Numbered from the stretch's first letter, positions 34,672 to 44,676 are shown. The stretch: DNA of 64,000 nt from Prevotella sp. (GCA_017623655.1 JAGAON010000009.1:62001-126000), one strand, 5' to 3'. The notes: generated by a model not told the origin, from the sequence alone. Made by a program: numbers and translations.

Positions 34672-35556
34672 ATGACACGGCATTTCATACTATCAGCACT
34701 ATTGCTTTCCTTTGTCGTCAGCGTTATGGCACAGGATGATGACATGTACTTCACACCGAAGAAGGGCAACACGGCCAACACCGTGCAGCGCCAACAACGG
34801 AGCGAAGTGACAGAGGCATACGACTACGGAAACGGGGTTGCCGTAGGAAACAGCACCGTAACCCACTCCGGCTCGCTGCGGGACGTGGACGAATACAACC
34901 GCCGCAACCGCACGGGGAGTGAGTATTCTTACGGCGACGGCTATGCCGGCGGAACGCAAGACTCCATCCTCGTGTCAAGGGCCGACTACGAGAACAGCAT
35001 GAAGATGAAGCGGTTTGACGGTTACAACAACATCACGCTCGTGGTGAACGACCCGTGGTACTATGACCCATGGTATTACGACTCATTCTATTGGCGTACA
35101 CGCTGGTACGCCCCATGGTACTATTCCTATTATGACCCATGGCACTACGGCTGGGGATGGCACGGCTATTGGGGTTTCCACCACGGCTGGGGATGGGGGC
35201 ATACATGGCACAGGCCAATCATACACAGACCCGTATGGGGAAACGGCAGGCCGCGGCCGGGAATCGGCAACGGCAGACCGGTAAGGCCAAGCGTGAACAG
35301 ATACAGCAACAGAAGCAACCGGTTCAGCGGCAACGGGACAAGAACGAGAAGCGACAGGCCGGTGTTCTCAAACACACGCACGAACACTAACAATACCAAC
35401 AGAAGCGTGAACAGTGACAACACGCGCCGGTTCAACAGCTCGCCATCATCAGGCAGCTCGTTCAGCAGCGGCGGAAGCAGAAGCAGTTTCGGCGGAGGAG
35501 GCACACGCCCCGCAGGCGGAGGTGGCGGAAGCAGGTCAAGAGTAACAAGAAGATAG
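34672..35556 (+). CDS. Secreted Trp/Tyr/His-rich low-complexity protein
   Basis: 294 residues with a signal peptide (MTRHFILSALLLSFVVSVMAQ). Residues 20-115 are an ordinary acidic/polar region. Residues 120-180 are extraordinarily aromatic, with repeats such as DPWYYDPWYYDSFYW and YGWGWHGYWGFHHGWGWG. The last 110 residues are low-complexity Arg/Asn/Ser/Gly. There is no known domain. The next gene, 24 bp on, is a FadL-like outer-membrane protein, so they are probably co-transcribed. Function is unknown. A metal-binding or surface-adhesive role can be imagined from composition but is not shown. A second protein of similar style is at 48320. Confidence 0.82.
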   Translation: MTRHFILSALLLSFVVSVMAQDDDMYFTPKKGNTANTVQRQQRSEVTEAYDYGNGVAVGNSTVTHSGSLRDVDEYNRRNRTGSEYSYGDGYAGGTQDSILVSRADYENSMKMKRFDGYNNITLVVNDPWYYDPWYYDSFYWRTRWYAPWYYSYYDPWHYGWGWHGYWGFHHGWGWGHTWHRPIIHRPVWGNGRPRPGIGNGRPVRPSVNRYSNRSNRFSGNGTRTRSDRPVFSNTRTNTNNTNRSVNSDNTRRFNSSPSSGSSFSSGGSRSSFGGGGTRPAGGGGGSRSRVTRR

Positions 35557-35580
35557 TATCATATAAAAAAGAATATCCAC

Positions 35581-37173
35581 ATGAGAAAGAACTGGATCTT
35601 AGGCATTATGTGCCTCGCGACATACACGGCTGCGGCGCAAGAGACTTACGAAAACGCGCAACTTGCGACGGAAGACCTTAACGGTACGGCACGGTACATA
35701 GGCATGGGAGGCGCGATGGAAGCCTTGGGAGCGGACATATCGACCATGTCAACCAACCCGGCGGGCATAGGACTGTTCCGCAAATCGTGGGCGGGAGTGT
35801 CCGGAGGAGTGACATTCCAGAAAGGAACGGGGGAGTATAGCCCAAGCGTTGTCAACAGCGTTGGCAGCTTCAAGGATAACGTAACCAACGCGGACTTCAA
35901 CCAGTTGGGATTCGTATATTCCACGCAATGCGGCCAGCAGTCATGGTTCAACCTCGGTCTGAACTATCACAAGAGCCGTAACTTCAACATGATTTCAAAT
36001 GCGTTGAACACTCTCGACGGCCTTTCTTCCGTGAATTACATGACCGCCGCAAGGCTGGCAGCATACGGTGAGTACAGCATGGCGGACGTAGTGAACTGGG
36101 CGGTAATCAATGAAAACCTATCAACGGAAGTGACTCCCGCAGGCGAGGAGCCTTATTGGGACTACGGAAGCAGAGGTGCCGACGCCTATTTCGGTACAAA
36201 CAAGAACGAGGGTTACATCAGTGAGTTTGACGTTAACTTCAGCGGTAACTTCAACAACAGGGTCTTTCTCGGCCTGTCCATAGGCTTGAAGGACGTGCAT
36301 TACAACGGCACCACATTCTATGACGAAAGCCTTGTTGACGCCAACGGCAACTACGGAGGGGAGTATAACTTCGCCGATTACAGGGAAATAACAGGTACCG
36401 GCCTCAACATCAAGTTCGGAATCATATTCCGTCCCGTTGAAGAGTCACCGTTCCGCATAGGTGCTTACATTCATACTCCTACTTGGTATGACCTTGACTG
36501 CTACATGAATATGAACGCAAGGGCAACGTTCAGCTACCAGAACAATGACTACGACAACAGCGACGGCATCTCTTGGGGCTACAAATACAAGATGACCACG
36601 CCGTGGAAGTTCGGCCTTTCACTCGGACATACCATTAATAATATGGTGGCATTGGGAGCAACTTACGAGTACGCGGACTACTCGTCAACCAGGAACAAGA
36701 TAGTCTTTGATCAGGACCACACCATCTATGACCGTGACTATGAAATGGACCGGAACACAAAAGACTGCCTGCGCGGCGTGAGCACGGTCAAGTTGGGCGT
36801 GGAGGTGAAGCCCGTTCCGGAGGTGGCATTGCGCATGGGATACAACTATGTCAGCCCCATGTATAAGACAGACGGAAGCAAAGACATAAACATATCGACG
36901 GATGAAGAGTACGGAAGCAACGGGGCTTACGCCTCAACATACGACTATACCAACTGGAAAGCCACACACAGGGTAACGTTCGGCATAGGCTTTGCGCTGA
37001 CAAAGAACGTCAATCTCGATATGTCCTACCAGTACTCCACACAGAAGGGAGACTACCATCCGTTCCAAAATCTTTATGATTCGTACTCGGGAGAGGCGCT
37101 GAACATCGGCACACCGACCCGCATCAAGAACGACAGGCACCAGATAAACGCGACTATCGGATACAGATTCTGA
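35581..37173 (+). CDS. OmpP1/FadL/TodX-family outer-membrane protein
   Basis: 530 residues with a short signal peptide ending TAAAQ. The N-terminus of the mature protein carries the family's plug-like start (ARYIGMGGAMEALGADISTM, then NPAGIGLFRKSW), and strands with Tyr/Asp turns continue to a terminal Phe (NATIGYRF). FadL-type channels move hydrophobic compounds across the outer membrane. In Bacteroidetes these are often labelled haemin receptor without strong proof. A perfect stem with T run follows the stop (37180-37221). Confidence 0.9.
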   Translation: MRKNWILGIMCLATYTAAAQETYENAQLATEDLNGTARYIGMGGAMEALGADISTMSTNPAGIGLFRKSWAGVSGGVTFQKGTGEYSPSVVNSVGSFKDNVTNADFNQLGFVYSTQCGQQSWFNLGLNYHKSRNFNMISNALNTLDGLSSVNYMTAARLAAYGEYSMADVVNWAVINENLSTEVTPAGEEPYWDYGSRGADAYFGTNKNEGYISEFDVNFSGNFNNRVFLGLSIGLKDVHYNGTTFYDESLVDANGNYGGEYNFADYREITGTGLNIKFGIIFRPVEESPFRIGAYIHTPTWYDLDCYMNMNARATFSYQNNDYDNSDGISWGYKYKMTTPWKFGLSLGHTINNMVALGATYEYADYSSTRNKIVFDQDHTIYDRDYEMDRNTKDCLRGVSTVKLGVEVKPVPEVALRMGYNYVSPMYKTDGSKDINISTDEEYGSNGAYASTYDYTNWKATHRVTFGIGFALTKNVNLDMSYQYSTQKGDYHPFQNLYDSYSGEALNIGTPTRIKNDRHQINATIGYRF

Positions 37174-37179
37174 CATAAA

Positions 37180-37221
37180 ATGAAGGCAAGCGGCACATTT
37201 TCCGTTTGCCTTCATCTTTTT
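37180..37221 (+). terminator. Terminator after FadL-like gene
   Basis: ATGAAGGCAAGCGG (37180-37193) pairs with CCGTTTGCCTTCAT (37202-37215), one mismatch or wobble, followed by CTTTTTG. Confidence 0.8.
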
Positions 37222-37285
37222 GCAAACTCCACATACCAATATATAATGAATTTCATCACGCAAGGAAAAACTACATACCGAATGA

Positions 37286-37316
37286 TTGCGTATATCAAAA
37301 GAAAGTAGTATCTTTG
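37286..37316 (+). promoter_or_regulatory. pflB promoter
   Basis: TTG at 37286-37288 and TATCTTTG at 37309-37316, spacing 20 bp, 40 bp before the ATG. Confidence 0.78.
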
Positions 37317-37356
37317 CACTCTCATTTCTTAACAATGCAAAGATAACACAACATTT

Positions 37357-39597
37357 ATGGAATTTCAGAACCTGCAAACAGACTTCAAAGGTACGTCATG
37401 GAAACGTGAAATCGATGTCCGCGACTTCATCCAGCACAATTACGAGCCTTACAACGGAGACGAAAGTTTCCTCGCCGGCCCGTCAGAAAAGACCAACAAA
37501 CTGTGGGACATACTCACAAAAATGTTCGAGGTAGAACGTGAGAAGGGCGTGTATGACGTGGAAACAAAACTTCCGCAAGGCCTTGACACATACGGCGCGG
37601 GCTACATTGACAAGGAAAGCGAAGTCATTGTAGGTCTGCAAACGGACGCTCCGCTGAAGAGAGGCATATTCCCCAAGGGAGGAATACGTATGGTTCAGGC
37701 CGCGCTCATGGCCTACGGATACGACCTTGACCCTGAAACCAAGGAGATATATACCAAGTATCGCAAGACGCACAACGAGGGAGTGTTCTCCGCTTACAAC
37801 GATGATATAAAGGCGGCACGCCACGCTCACATCATAACCGGCCTGCCGGACGCTTACGGCCGAGGCCGCATCATAGGCGACTATCGCCGTATCGCCCTCT
37901 ACGGAACAAAGAACCTGATAGAGGAAAAGAAGCGTTTTCACAAACGAATAGACATACAGGAGTTCACGGAAGAGATCGTTCGCTGCCGTGAAGAGATTAC
38001 AGACCAGATCAATGCGCTTAAAGATTTCGAGCGGATGTGCGCCGCTTACGGTTTCGATGTCACCAGACCGGCCACCAATGCACGTGAAGCCGTGCAGTGG
38101 ACGTACTTCGGTTACCTCGGAGCTGTAAAGGATCAGGACGGCGCGGCCATGTCACTCGGGCGCGTATCGGCCTTCCTTGACATCTATATACAACGTGATT
38201 TGAAGAGAGGCATCATCACAGAAGCAGAGGCTCAGGAGCTGATTGACCAGATGGTAATGAAACTTCGTATCGTCCGCTTCCTCCGCACACCGGAGTATAA
38301 CGACCTTTTCAGCGGTGACCCGATATGGGCTACCACCTCGGTCGGCGGCATGGGCATCGACGGACGCTCCATGGTTACAAAGACAGACTACCGCTTTCTG
38401 CACACGCTTTACAACATGGGACCGTCACCGGAGCCTAACCTCACGGTGCTGTGGAGCCACCGTCTGCCCGAGACTTGGAAGAAATACTGCGCCAAAGTGT
38501 CAATGGACACCAGCGCGATACAATACGAAAACGACGACCTTATGCGCCCCGAGCTCGGCGATGACTACGGTATCGCCTGCTGCGTAAGTCCCATGAAGAT
38601 AGGCAAGCAGATGCAATTCTTCGGCGCACGCGCCAACCTTGCCAAGTGTATGCTGTACGCCATCAACGGCGGACGCGACGAAATGAGCGGCAAACAGGTC
38701 GCCCCCTGCTTCGCACCGATAGAGGGTGACTATCTGACCTTTGATGAGTTCTGGCCCCGTTTCGAGGCGATGATGCGCTGGTTGGCCAAGACTTACGTCA
38801 ACGCATTGAAGATTATACACTACATGCACGACAAGTACGACTACGAAGCCTTTGAGATGGCGCTCCATGACGGTGATGTCCAGCGCACACGCGCCACCGG
38901 TATAGCCGGCCTTTCCATCGTGACCGACTCCATCGCAGCCATGAAGCACTGCAAGATACGCATCATACGCGACGAGACAGGGCTGGCCGTTGACTACAAG
39001 ATAGAGGAAGGTGAGTTCGTACCGTTCGGCAACAACTGCGACGAGACCGACGAGATAGCGGTCATGCTGACCGAGAAGTTCATGGAGTATCTGCGCCAAC
39101 ACCGCACATATCGTGACGCCATCCCGACGCAAAGCCTGCTGACCATCACCTCAAACGTGGTGTATGGCCGCAACACCGGAGCCACACCTGACGGACGTAA
39201 GGCCGGCGTTCCTTTCGCACCGGGTGCCAACCCGATGAACGCCCGCGACATAAAAGGCGCGGTGGCGGCACTGGCTTCCGTCGCGAAACTGCCTTTCCAC
39301 CACGCCAAGGACGGCATATCCTACACCTTCGCCATCACTCCTTCCGCCCTCGGAAAGGACCGCGAGGCACAGGCCGAGAACCTTGTCAATCTTATGGACG
39401 GTTACTTTGAGCCGGACGGCGGGCAGCATCTCAACGTCAATGTGTTTGACCGTCAGTTGCTGCTTGACGCCATGGAGCATCCGGAGAAATACCCGCAGCT
39501 GACGATACGCGTCAGTGGTTACGCCGTAAACTTCGTGAAACTCACACGCGAACAGCAGCTTGACGTGCTCTCACGCACTATCAACAGCTGCATGTAA
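37357..39597 (+). CDS. pflB: Formate C-acetyltransferase (pyruvate formate-lyase)
   Basis: 746 residues. The adjacent catalytic cysteines are Cys408-Cys409 in IACCVSPM, and the glycyl-radical site is Gly721 in RVSGYAVNF. The [21 protein letters not shown] stretch is also diagnostic. The spacing and length fit true pyruvate formate-lyase, not a glycerol dehydratase type. It cleaves pyruvate with CoA to acetyl-CoA and formate in anaerobic metabolism. The activating enzyme follows 20 bp downstream. Confidence 0.97.
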   Translation: MEFQNLQTDFKGTSWKREIDVRDFIQHNYEPYNGDESFLAGPSEKTNKLWDILTKMFEVEREKGVYDVETKLPQGLDTYGAGYIDKESEVIVGLQTDAPLKRGIFPKGGIRMVQAALMAYGYDLDPETKEIYTKYRKTHNEGVFSAYNDDIKAARHAHIITGLPDAYGRGRIIGDYRRIALYGTKNLIEEKKRFHKRIDIQEFTEEIVRCREEITDQINALKDFERMCAAYGFDVTRPATNAREAVQWTYFGYLGAVKDQDGAAMSLGRVSAFLDIYIQRDLKRGIITEAEAQELIDQMVMKLRIVRFLRTPEYNDLFSGDPIWATTSVGGMGIDGRSMVTKTDYRFLHTLYNMGPSPEPNLTVLWSHRLPETWKKYCAKVSMDTSAIQYENDDLMRPELGDDYGIACCVSPMKIGKQMQFFGARANLAKCMLYAINGGRDEMSGKQVAPCFAPIEGDYLTFDEFWPRFEAMMRWLAKTYVNALKIIHYMHDKYDYEAFEMALHDGDVQRTRATGIAGLSIVTDSIAAMKHCKIRIIRDETGLAVDYKIEEGEFVPFGNNCDETDEIAVMLTEKFMEYLRQHRTYRDAIPTQSLLTITSNVVYGRNTGATPDGRKAGVPFAPGANPMNARDIKGAVAALASVAKLPFHHAKDGISYTFAITPSALGKDREAQAENLVNLMDGYFEPDGGQHLNVNVFDRQLLLDAMEHPEKYPQLTIRVSGYAVNFVKLTREQQLDVLSRTINSCM

Positions 39598-39617
39598 GCA
39601 CAGCCGCAGGCCGTAAA

Positions 39618-40340
39618 ATGACCGCCAAGATACACTCCATAGAGTCCTTCGGCACCGTTGACGGGCCCGGCATAAGGTTCGTAACCTTCATGCAAGGCTG
39701 CCCGTTACGCTGTCAGTTCTGCCACAATCCCGACACATGGACCCCGCAGGGACCATGCAGGTACGAGATGACACCGACGGAACTGCGTGACGAAGCCATG
39801 CGCTACTACAACTATATAAGGAAAGGTGGCGTGACGCTCTCAGGCGGCGAACCGCTTTTGCAGGCCGGGTTCGTGGCGGAATATTTCCGCCTTTGCCATG
39901 AGGAGGGGCTGCACACGGCCCTTGACACCAGCGGACATATCCACACGCCACACGCCCTTGAAGCCCTGCGGCACACCGACCTTGTGCTGCTTGACATCAA
40001 GACCATGAATCCGGAGCTGTACCCCAAGCTCACGGGAGTGCCCCAAGATAACAACCTGCGGTTTCTTGACACATTGCAGGAGCGCGGCATACCCACATGG
40101 ATCCGCCACGTGGTAGTACCCGGACTCACCGACAATGACGAGTGGCTGCAACGCCTTGGCGAACATATAGCCAAGTATGACGTGGTGGAGAAGATAGAGA
40201 TTCTGCCCTACCATACCCTCGGCGCATACAAATACAAGGAACTCGGCCTACCCTACCCCCTCGAAGGCGTACCGCCGCTAAGTGCCGGACGCACCAAGGA
40301 GATAAAGCAGATGATGAGCAAATACAAACCGGTACAGTGA
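39618..40340 (+). CDS. pflA: Pyruvate formate-lyase activating enzyme
   Basis: 240 residues, radical SAM. The cluster motif C28-x3-C32-x2-C35 is in MQGCPLRCQFCHNPDTW, followed by the GGEPLLQ motif (SAM binding) and VVPGLTDN late in the protein. It makes the glycyl radical on PflB using a [4Fe-4S] cluster and S-adenosylmethionine. Its gene is in an operon with pflB and ends before a bidirectional terminator at 40381-40424. Confidence 0.96.
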   Translation: MTAKIHSIESFGTVDGPGIRFVTFMQGCPLRCQFCHNPDTWTPQGPCRYEMTPTELRDEAMRYYNYIRKGGVTLSGGEPLLQAGFVAEYFRLCHEEGLHTALDTSGHIHTPHALEALRHTDLVLLDIKTMNPELYPKLTGVPQDNNLRFLDTLQERGIPTWIRHVVVPGLTDNDEWLQRLGEHIAKYDVVEKIEILPYHTLGAYKYKELGLPYPLEGVPPLSAGRTKEIKQMMSKYKPVQ

Positions 40341-40380
40341 CAGGCGGCATTTCATGCCACCACGCCACACCGGAAAACGA

Positions 40381-40424
40381 AACGGCCTCCGCAGACTGTA
40401 AAAGTCTGCGGAGGCCGTTTTTTT
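40381..40424. terminator. Bidirectional terminator between pflA and CNNM gene
   Basis: AACGGCCTCCGCAGACT and its perfect inverse around a 5-base loop, with a following T run on the plus strand and A residues before it, placed between convergent genes. Confidence 0.9.
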
Positions 40425-40464
40425 CGTTTGTGCTAGCACTTATGGCTCCATCGGCAGCACGCCC

Positions 40465-41505
40465 TTACGGTCTTTTCTGCGCCTTAACCCACCGCTGCCA
40501 GCGCTCACGGGCGAAACGCTGCAAGTCGGTAGTGGTGTCATGCTCGTCCACTATCTCCACTCCCAGCATTGTCTCTATCACATCCTCCATGGTGACTATG
40601 CCCCTCATGCAGCCATACTCGTCCACTATGACGGATATATGCTCACGGCGTTCTATCATCTGCTCCCATATCTCCGCCACCAGCTGGCACTCCGGATAAA
40701 CCAGTATCGGGCGGCGTATGCTGCCCAAGGTGGCATCAAAACTATCCTCCGCCAATTTCTCCAGCACCGAGGCACGCAGCACATAGCCCGTAACGAAATC
40801 ACGGTTCTCCGCATACACCAGAATGCGGGAATAGGGGTTGAACTGCTTGGTGGCATGAAACTGCCGCACCGTCATTGTCTCCGGTGCCGACGCCACAACC
40901 ACACTGGGCGTCATTATCTCACGCGCCTTCACCTGCGCCGTAGCCAAAAAGTGCTGTATGGTATTGTTTTCCTCTGCCTTGAACACACCTTCCTCCGTAC
41001 CGACGCTAACCATCGCCCTTACCTCCTCACGGCTAACGGACAACGGCTTGACCTTGGGAGAAAACATACGCGTTATAAGTTCCGAAAGCAGCACCAGCGG
41101 ATAGCACACTATTATCATCACGTGTATGATACGGGTACAGGGCAATGCAAGGGCACGCCAATATGATGCGCCTATCGTCTTAGGTATAATCTCGCTGAAC
41201 ACGAGTATCATCAAGGTAAGGACAGCGGATATGACACCGAAATATTCCTCTCCGAAGACACGTGTTGACTCTGAACCCACACCGGCGGCACCTATGGTAT
41301 GCGCAACGGTGTTCAGCGAGAGGATAGCGGCCACAGGCCGGTCTATATTGGTTTTATACTTCCGCAACAACGGAGCGGCCTTCGCTCCCTCACTCTCCTT
41401 CATGGAGATAAAAGACATAGGAGTGGAAAGGAGCACGGCTTCAAGTACCGAACACAGGAACGAGACCGCAAGGGCTCCAAATAAATAAAGTAGGATAAGA
41501 CCCAT
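40465..41505 (-). CDS. CNNM/CorC-type membrane protein with CBS domains
   Basis: 346 residues. The N-terminal DUF21 (CNNM) membrane domain has four hydrophobic segments (residues 1-25, about 58-75, 88-108, 120-145) and the pattern FSEIIPKTIGASYW. A pair of CBS domains follows (REIMTPSVVVASAPETMTVR, then HISVIVDEYGCMRGIVTMED). The usual C-terminal CorC-HlyC domain is absent or very short, as the protein ends soon after the second CBS. Family members move or regulate magnesium and other cations. A TAATTTTG box is upstream on the minus strand (41559-41552). Confidence 0.9.
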   Translation of the reverse strand: MGLILLYLFGALAVSFLCSVLEAVLLSTPMSFISMKESEGAKAAPLLRKYKTNIDRPVAAILSLNTVAHTIGAAGVGSESTRVFGEEYFGVISAVLTLMILVFSEIIPKTIGASYWRALALPCTRIIHVMIIVCYPLVLLSELITRMFSPKVKPLSVSREEVRAMVSVGTEEGVFKAEENNTIQHFLATAQVKAREIMTPSVVVASAPETMTVRQFHATKQFNPYSRILVYAENRDFVTGYVLRASVLEKLAEDSFDATLGSIRRPILVYPECQLVAEIWEQMIERREHISVIVDEYGCMRGIVTMEDVIETMLGVEIVDEHDTTTDLQRFARERWQRWVKAQKRP

Positions 41506-41657
41506 AAATTGTCAAGAATCTTGTTTTGTTAACATATCGCTTTATGGAATACAAAATTAATAATTTTATCCTGACGACACTCGTTTTTTACGAAGTTTTT
41601 AGTTTTATGATGATACGCTAACAGTCCGTCATACACATACGGTAAACTGACAGTAAA

Positions 41658-41745
41658 GTAAAAGGGTGCTGATTACACTGCAATCAGGTGCTGATTATAC
41701 GGTAAAAGGGTGCTGATTACGATGTAATCAGCACCCTTTTGTTTT
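41658..41745. repeat. Family A element, copy 5 (4 x 22 bp)
   Basis: Units start at 41658, 41680, 41702 and 41724. Three have GGTG centres and the last CACC, the mirror of copy 4 as expected for an inverted copy. Confidence 0.92.
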
Positions 41746-41784
41746 GTACCCCGCCGTGCCTACTGCCGGGAATGGTTCGCCTTC

Positions 41785-41862
41785 ATGTAGGGACGTACCT
41801 TGGTGCGTCCGAAAAATTCGCATTGACGGTATCGGCGGACGCACCAAGGTGCGTCCCTACAT
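41785..41862. repeat. Family B twin palindrome, copy in composite 2
   Basis: ATGTAGGGACGTACCTTGG and facing CCAAGGTGCGTCCCTACAT ends, with a spacer of about 23 bp that is the reverse complement of the spacer in the copy at 32704, with one or two changes. Confidence 0.88.
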
Positions 41863-41896
41863 GAGCAGATTCTGTTTACGATGCGCCATGCAAGGA

Positions 41897-42808
41897 TTAC
41901 TTTTTCCTGTCCGCCTGCGCCTTGAAAAAGTCGGTCATGCGTTGCATTGTATCGGCGTTGAAGGTCACGGGGCCATGCTGTCCTCCCTCCACCGTGATGA
42001 AATCCGCCAGACGTCCCTTGGCCTTCAAGACATCGGAAAAGAACACGCTCTGGCAATAAGGCACCACAGGGTCGCTGTTTCCATGTATTACAAGAAACAT
42101 CGGGCCGCTTTCCGCTACATGGTTTATGGGACTTAACGCAGCCACAAGACCGGGATTGCTTGCCGGCGGGCAACCGAGCAGCACCGCCTCAGGTGACTTC
42201 CCGTCTTTCACCGTGCTGCAATTCTCCATACGGCTCATGTCAACCGGCCCGAACCAATCCACCACCGCATCGACACTGCTGCTGCTGTCAAGGCACGAAC
42301 CCACACTGCCTTCTATGTCTATGACCTTGTCTCCCGCACCATAAGTCCGCACACCGTTCGTCGTTCCGAGGAAAGACGACAGGTGACCGCCCGAGGAATA
42401 TCCGGTAACGCCGATGAATGAGGTGTCGAGACGATACTCCGCAGCGTGCGCCCTGACATATCTCACCGCCGCCTTCACATCGTTTACCTGCGCCGGGAAC
42501 TTGGCTTCCGTGCTGGCACGGTGGTTGACGCTGACCACGGCGAACCCTGCGTCAAGCAACGGACGCCCCAACTGTCGGAACGCATCCGCCTTGGCACTGT
42601 TGCTGAACCATGCGCTGCCGTAGATAAGGATTATGACCTTATGGCGTGACACGGTGTCGTCAGGCAGGTAAATATCCATCCTGTGCCCCACTATACCGTC
42701 TCCGGCATAATCCACATTCTCCCATTTCGCGCCGCCTTGGGCACTTGCGCCAATGGCTGTAAGGAATAGTGCGATTGAGACAATCGCCTTGAAAATAACA
42801 TTTTTCAT
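41897..42808 (-). CDS. Secreted alpha/beta hydrolase (acetyl esterase-like)
   Basis: 303 residues from ATG 42808, opening the signal peptide MKNVIFKAIVSIALFLTAIGASAQ. The longer frame to 42901 crosses a -7 box and is rejected. It has the alpha/beta-hydrolase order: oxyanion region IYGSAWFS, nucleophile Ser in GVTGYSSGGHLSSF, acid Asp in GNSDPVVPY and His in GGQHGPVTF. The BD-FAE/esterase-lipase class removes acetyl or feruloyl groups from plant polysaccharide. It is probably periplasmic. No glycoside hydrolase is adjacent, so the substrate is open. Confidence 0.9.
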   Translation of the reverse strand: MKNVIFKAIVSIALFLTAIGASAQGGAKWENVDYAGDGIVGHRMDIYLPDDTVSRHKVIILIYGSAWFSNSAKADAFRQLGRPLLDAGFAVVSVNHRASTEAKFPAQVNDVKAAVRYVRAHAAEYRLDTSFIGVTGYSSGGHLSSFLGTTNGVRTYGAGDKVIDIEGSVGSCLDSSSSVDAVVDWFGPVDMSRMENCSTVKDGKSPEAVLLGCPPASNPGLVAALSPINHVAESGPMFLVIHGNSDPVVPYCQSVFFSDVLKAKGRLADFITVEGGQHGPVTFNADTMQRMTDFFKAQADRKK

Positions 42809-42855
42809 TTCTGCATATTGTTTTAGGTAATGTTTTGCGGTATTTTCCCACAGTG

Positions 42856-42863
42856 CAAAATTA
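42856..42863 (-). promoter_or_regulatory. -7 box of the esterase gene
   Basis: Minus-strand TAATTTTG about 50 bp before the ATG. It rules out the upstream in-frame start at 42901. Confidence 0.5.
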
Positions 42864-42961
42864 GCAATAAAAACCGTCATGCAGGTTGCGGAATATAGCA
42901 TATAACACCATGATTATAACATGAAGACATGAAACTTCGCATATTGTACCATAAAGTTTCG

Positions 42962-44449
42962 CTACTGTTCCGTCTGCTCCTTCGGCCAGTTCACGAGATA
43001 CAGCGTCTCCGTGGCACGCGTGAAGGCGGTATAAAGCCAGTGGATGTAATCGGGAGTAAGCATATCGTCGGTCATATATCCCTGATCTACATACACGTGC
43101 CGCCACTGTCCGCCCTGCGCCTTATGGCAGGTAACGGCATACGCGAACTTCACCTGCAAGGCGTTATAGTACCTGTCCTCACGCACGGCCTTCAAGCGGT
43201 CAGCCTTGCGCGGGATGTCCATATAGTCCTCCATCACACCGTCATACAACAGTCTGTGCTGTGCGGGAGACAGTGCCGGAGCGTCAGTATGCAGCGCATC
43301 GAGGATGGCGGTGAACTGCATCTCGCAGTCATCGTAGTCCGGGAAACGGAGCGTGAGGTCGGCAAAACGGAAGCCGTAAAGCTCACGCACGTTGCGGACA
43401 CGCCGCACCAGCGCCATGTCGCCATTGGCAATGAAAGACATCAGCCCCTTCCCGGCATCCGTCCCTGACTGCGTTACGCCGTCCGGGGACGGGGATTCGG
43501 AAGCGGGCAGCGGCAAGTCAAAGTAATGGTTCTTCACTACCATGAGACGGTCTCCCGACGACAGTTCGCCGTCATGATCCACAACCTGCGCACGTATTCC
43601 TTTATTATATATGGTGGCGCGCTTGTTGCTGCGCGTGATTACTATGGTGTCGTCCATGCCCACACTGCCGTAGCTGCCGGACAAGGCGTCTATCAGCTCA
43701 CTGCCCGGCATCACTTTAATGTCGGCAAAGCCGCTGAACCTTATGCGGGGCAGTTCCGTCGCCCCGTCGTATGTGATGAGGCGGCGCAGCATTGTGGCGT
43801 TAACCAATATCCCGCTCTCCCGCTTCTGGCGCACCACCTCATGTATGTCACACTCGTATGTGTCAAGACCGTAACAGCCTATAACACCCGCCTGCAAGGC
43901 CGGTGCCTCGTCCTCACCCACCGGCGGCAGCTGCGCCGTGTCGCCGATGAGCATCATGCGGCAGTTGCGGCCGGAGTAGATGTATGTCACAAGGTCGTCG
44001 ATGACACCGCCGCCGTTGCCAATGAACGCCGGCATACCGTCGGCTGGCAGCTGCGGCACGGTACTGATCATGGAAGCCTCGTCCACCACGAACAATGTGT
44101 CGGCGTGCATATTGACATCAAGGTTGAAGTCGCCCTCCACCTTCTTCTGACGGTATATCTTGCGGTGTATGGTGGTTGCCGGCAGCGAACAGTTCAGCGA
44201 CAGCACCTTGGCGGCACGCCCCGTGGGAGCCATCAGCACCACCTTTTGCCGGAGAGAGAGAAGCGTCTTGACCATAGCCGCCACCAACGAGGTCTTGCCC
44301 GTGCCCGCAGAGCCGCGGAGTATCATTGCCGGCATGCCCTGACGGGCCGCGAGAAACGCCGTGAACACGTCGAGCGCGTTTCGCTGGTCGTCGGTGGGCG
44401 GAAAGCCGAAACGTTCCAATACCGTATGCTTAAATTCTGTTGTAGTCAT
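42962..44449 (-). CDS. RecD-like superfamily I DNA helicase
   Basis: 495 residues from ATG 44449. Walker A is GSAGTGKTSLVAAM near residue 43, Walker B VVDEASMIS near residue 117, and the closing UvrD/RecD C-terminal motif reads AVTCHKAQGGQWRHVYVD near residue 450. The protein is half the size of RecD2 and lacks an N-terminal extension, so it belongs to the short stand-alone AAA/RecD-like group widespread in Bacteroidetes. It should be an ATP-driven 5'-3' DNA helicase in repair or replication. No RecBC or AddAB partner is present here. Confidence 0.9.
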   Translation of the reverse strand: MTTTEFKHTVLERFGFPPTDDQRNALDVFTAFLAARQGMPAMILRGSAGTGKTSLVAAMVKTLLSLRQKVVLMAPTGRAAKVLSLNCSLPATTIHRKIYRQKKVEGDFNLDVNMHADTLFVVDEASMISTVPQLPADGMPAFIGNGGGVIDDLVTYIYSGRNCRMMLIGDTAQLPPVGEDEAPALQAGVIGCYGLDTYECDIHEVVRQKRESGILVNATMLRRLITYDGATELPRIRFSGFADIKVMPGSELIDALSGSYGSVGMDDTIVITRSNKRATIYNKGIRAQVVDHDGELSSGDRLMVVKNHYFDLPLPASESPSPDGVTQSGTDAGKGLMSFIANGDMALVRRVRNVRELYGFRFADLTLRFPDYDDCEMQFTAILDALHTDAPALSPAQHRLLYDGVMEDYMDIPRKADRLKAVREDRYYNALQVKFAYAVTCHKAQGGQWRHVYVDQGYMTDDMLTPDYIHWLYTAFTRATETLYLVNWPKEQTEQ

Positions 44450-44465
44450 TTTTAACGGCAACTAT

Positions 44466-44510
44466 TTGCTGCAACAACTTTTTTTTTGTACTTTTGCATC
44501 TGCAAAGTTA
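44466..44510. promoter_or_regulatory. Overlapping divergent promoters
   Basis: Plus strand: TTG at 44466-44468, 20 bp, TACTTTTG at 44489-44496. Minus strand: TAACTTTG at 44510-44503. The two -7 boxes face opposite ways only six bases apart, so the polymerases for the helicase gene and for the DUF3822 gene must compete. Confidence 0.7.
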
Positions 44511-44553
44511 ATATTTTTCCGTGAGAAAATAAAGAGATTTGAGAGATAGATGT

Positions 44554-44630
44554 TTGTAGAGACGCACATTGGTGCGTCCGTCTGCACGACAAGAACACTA
44601 TTTCGGACGCGCATTGGTGCGTCCCTACAA
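44554..44630. repeat. Family B twin palindrome in the DUF3822 leader
   Basis: TTGTAGAGACGCACATTGG...GGTGCGTCC, a 23-bp spacer, then CGGACGCGCATTGGTGCGTCC ending CTACAA. It lies wholly within the predicted 5' leader of the plus-strand transcript. Confidence 0.88.
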
Positions 44631-44676
44631 GCATCGCTAAAACAAGCGAGAACATAAACATACACCCCCTACCCCT

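Larger units (their letters stand above)
41506..41896. other. Intergenic region carrying the second A+B composite
   Basis: This 391-bp gap between two minus-strand genes holds the CNNM gene's -7 box (41552-41559), family A (41658-41745), a 39-bp linker and family B (41785-41862). Confidence 0.7.

Noticed and set aside
42809-42901. Upstream start for the secreted esterase
   Set aside because: It lies upstream of the -7 box at 42856-42863 and would hide the signal peptide.
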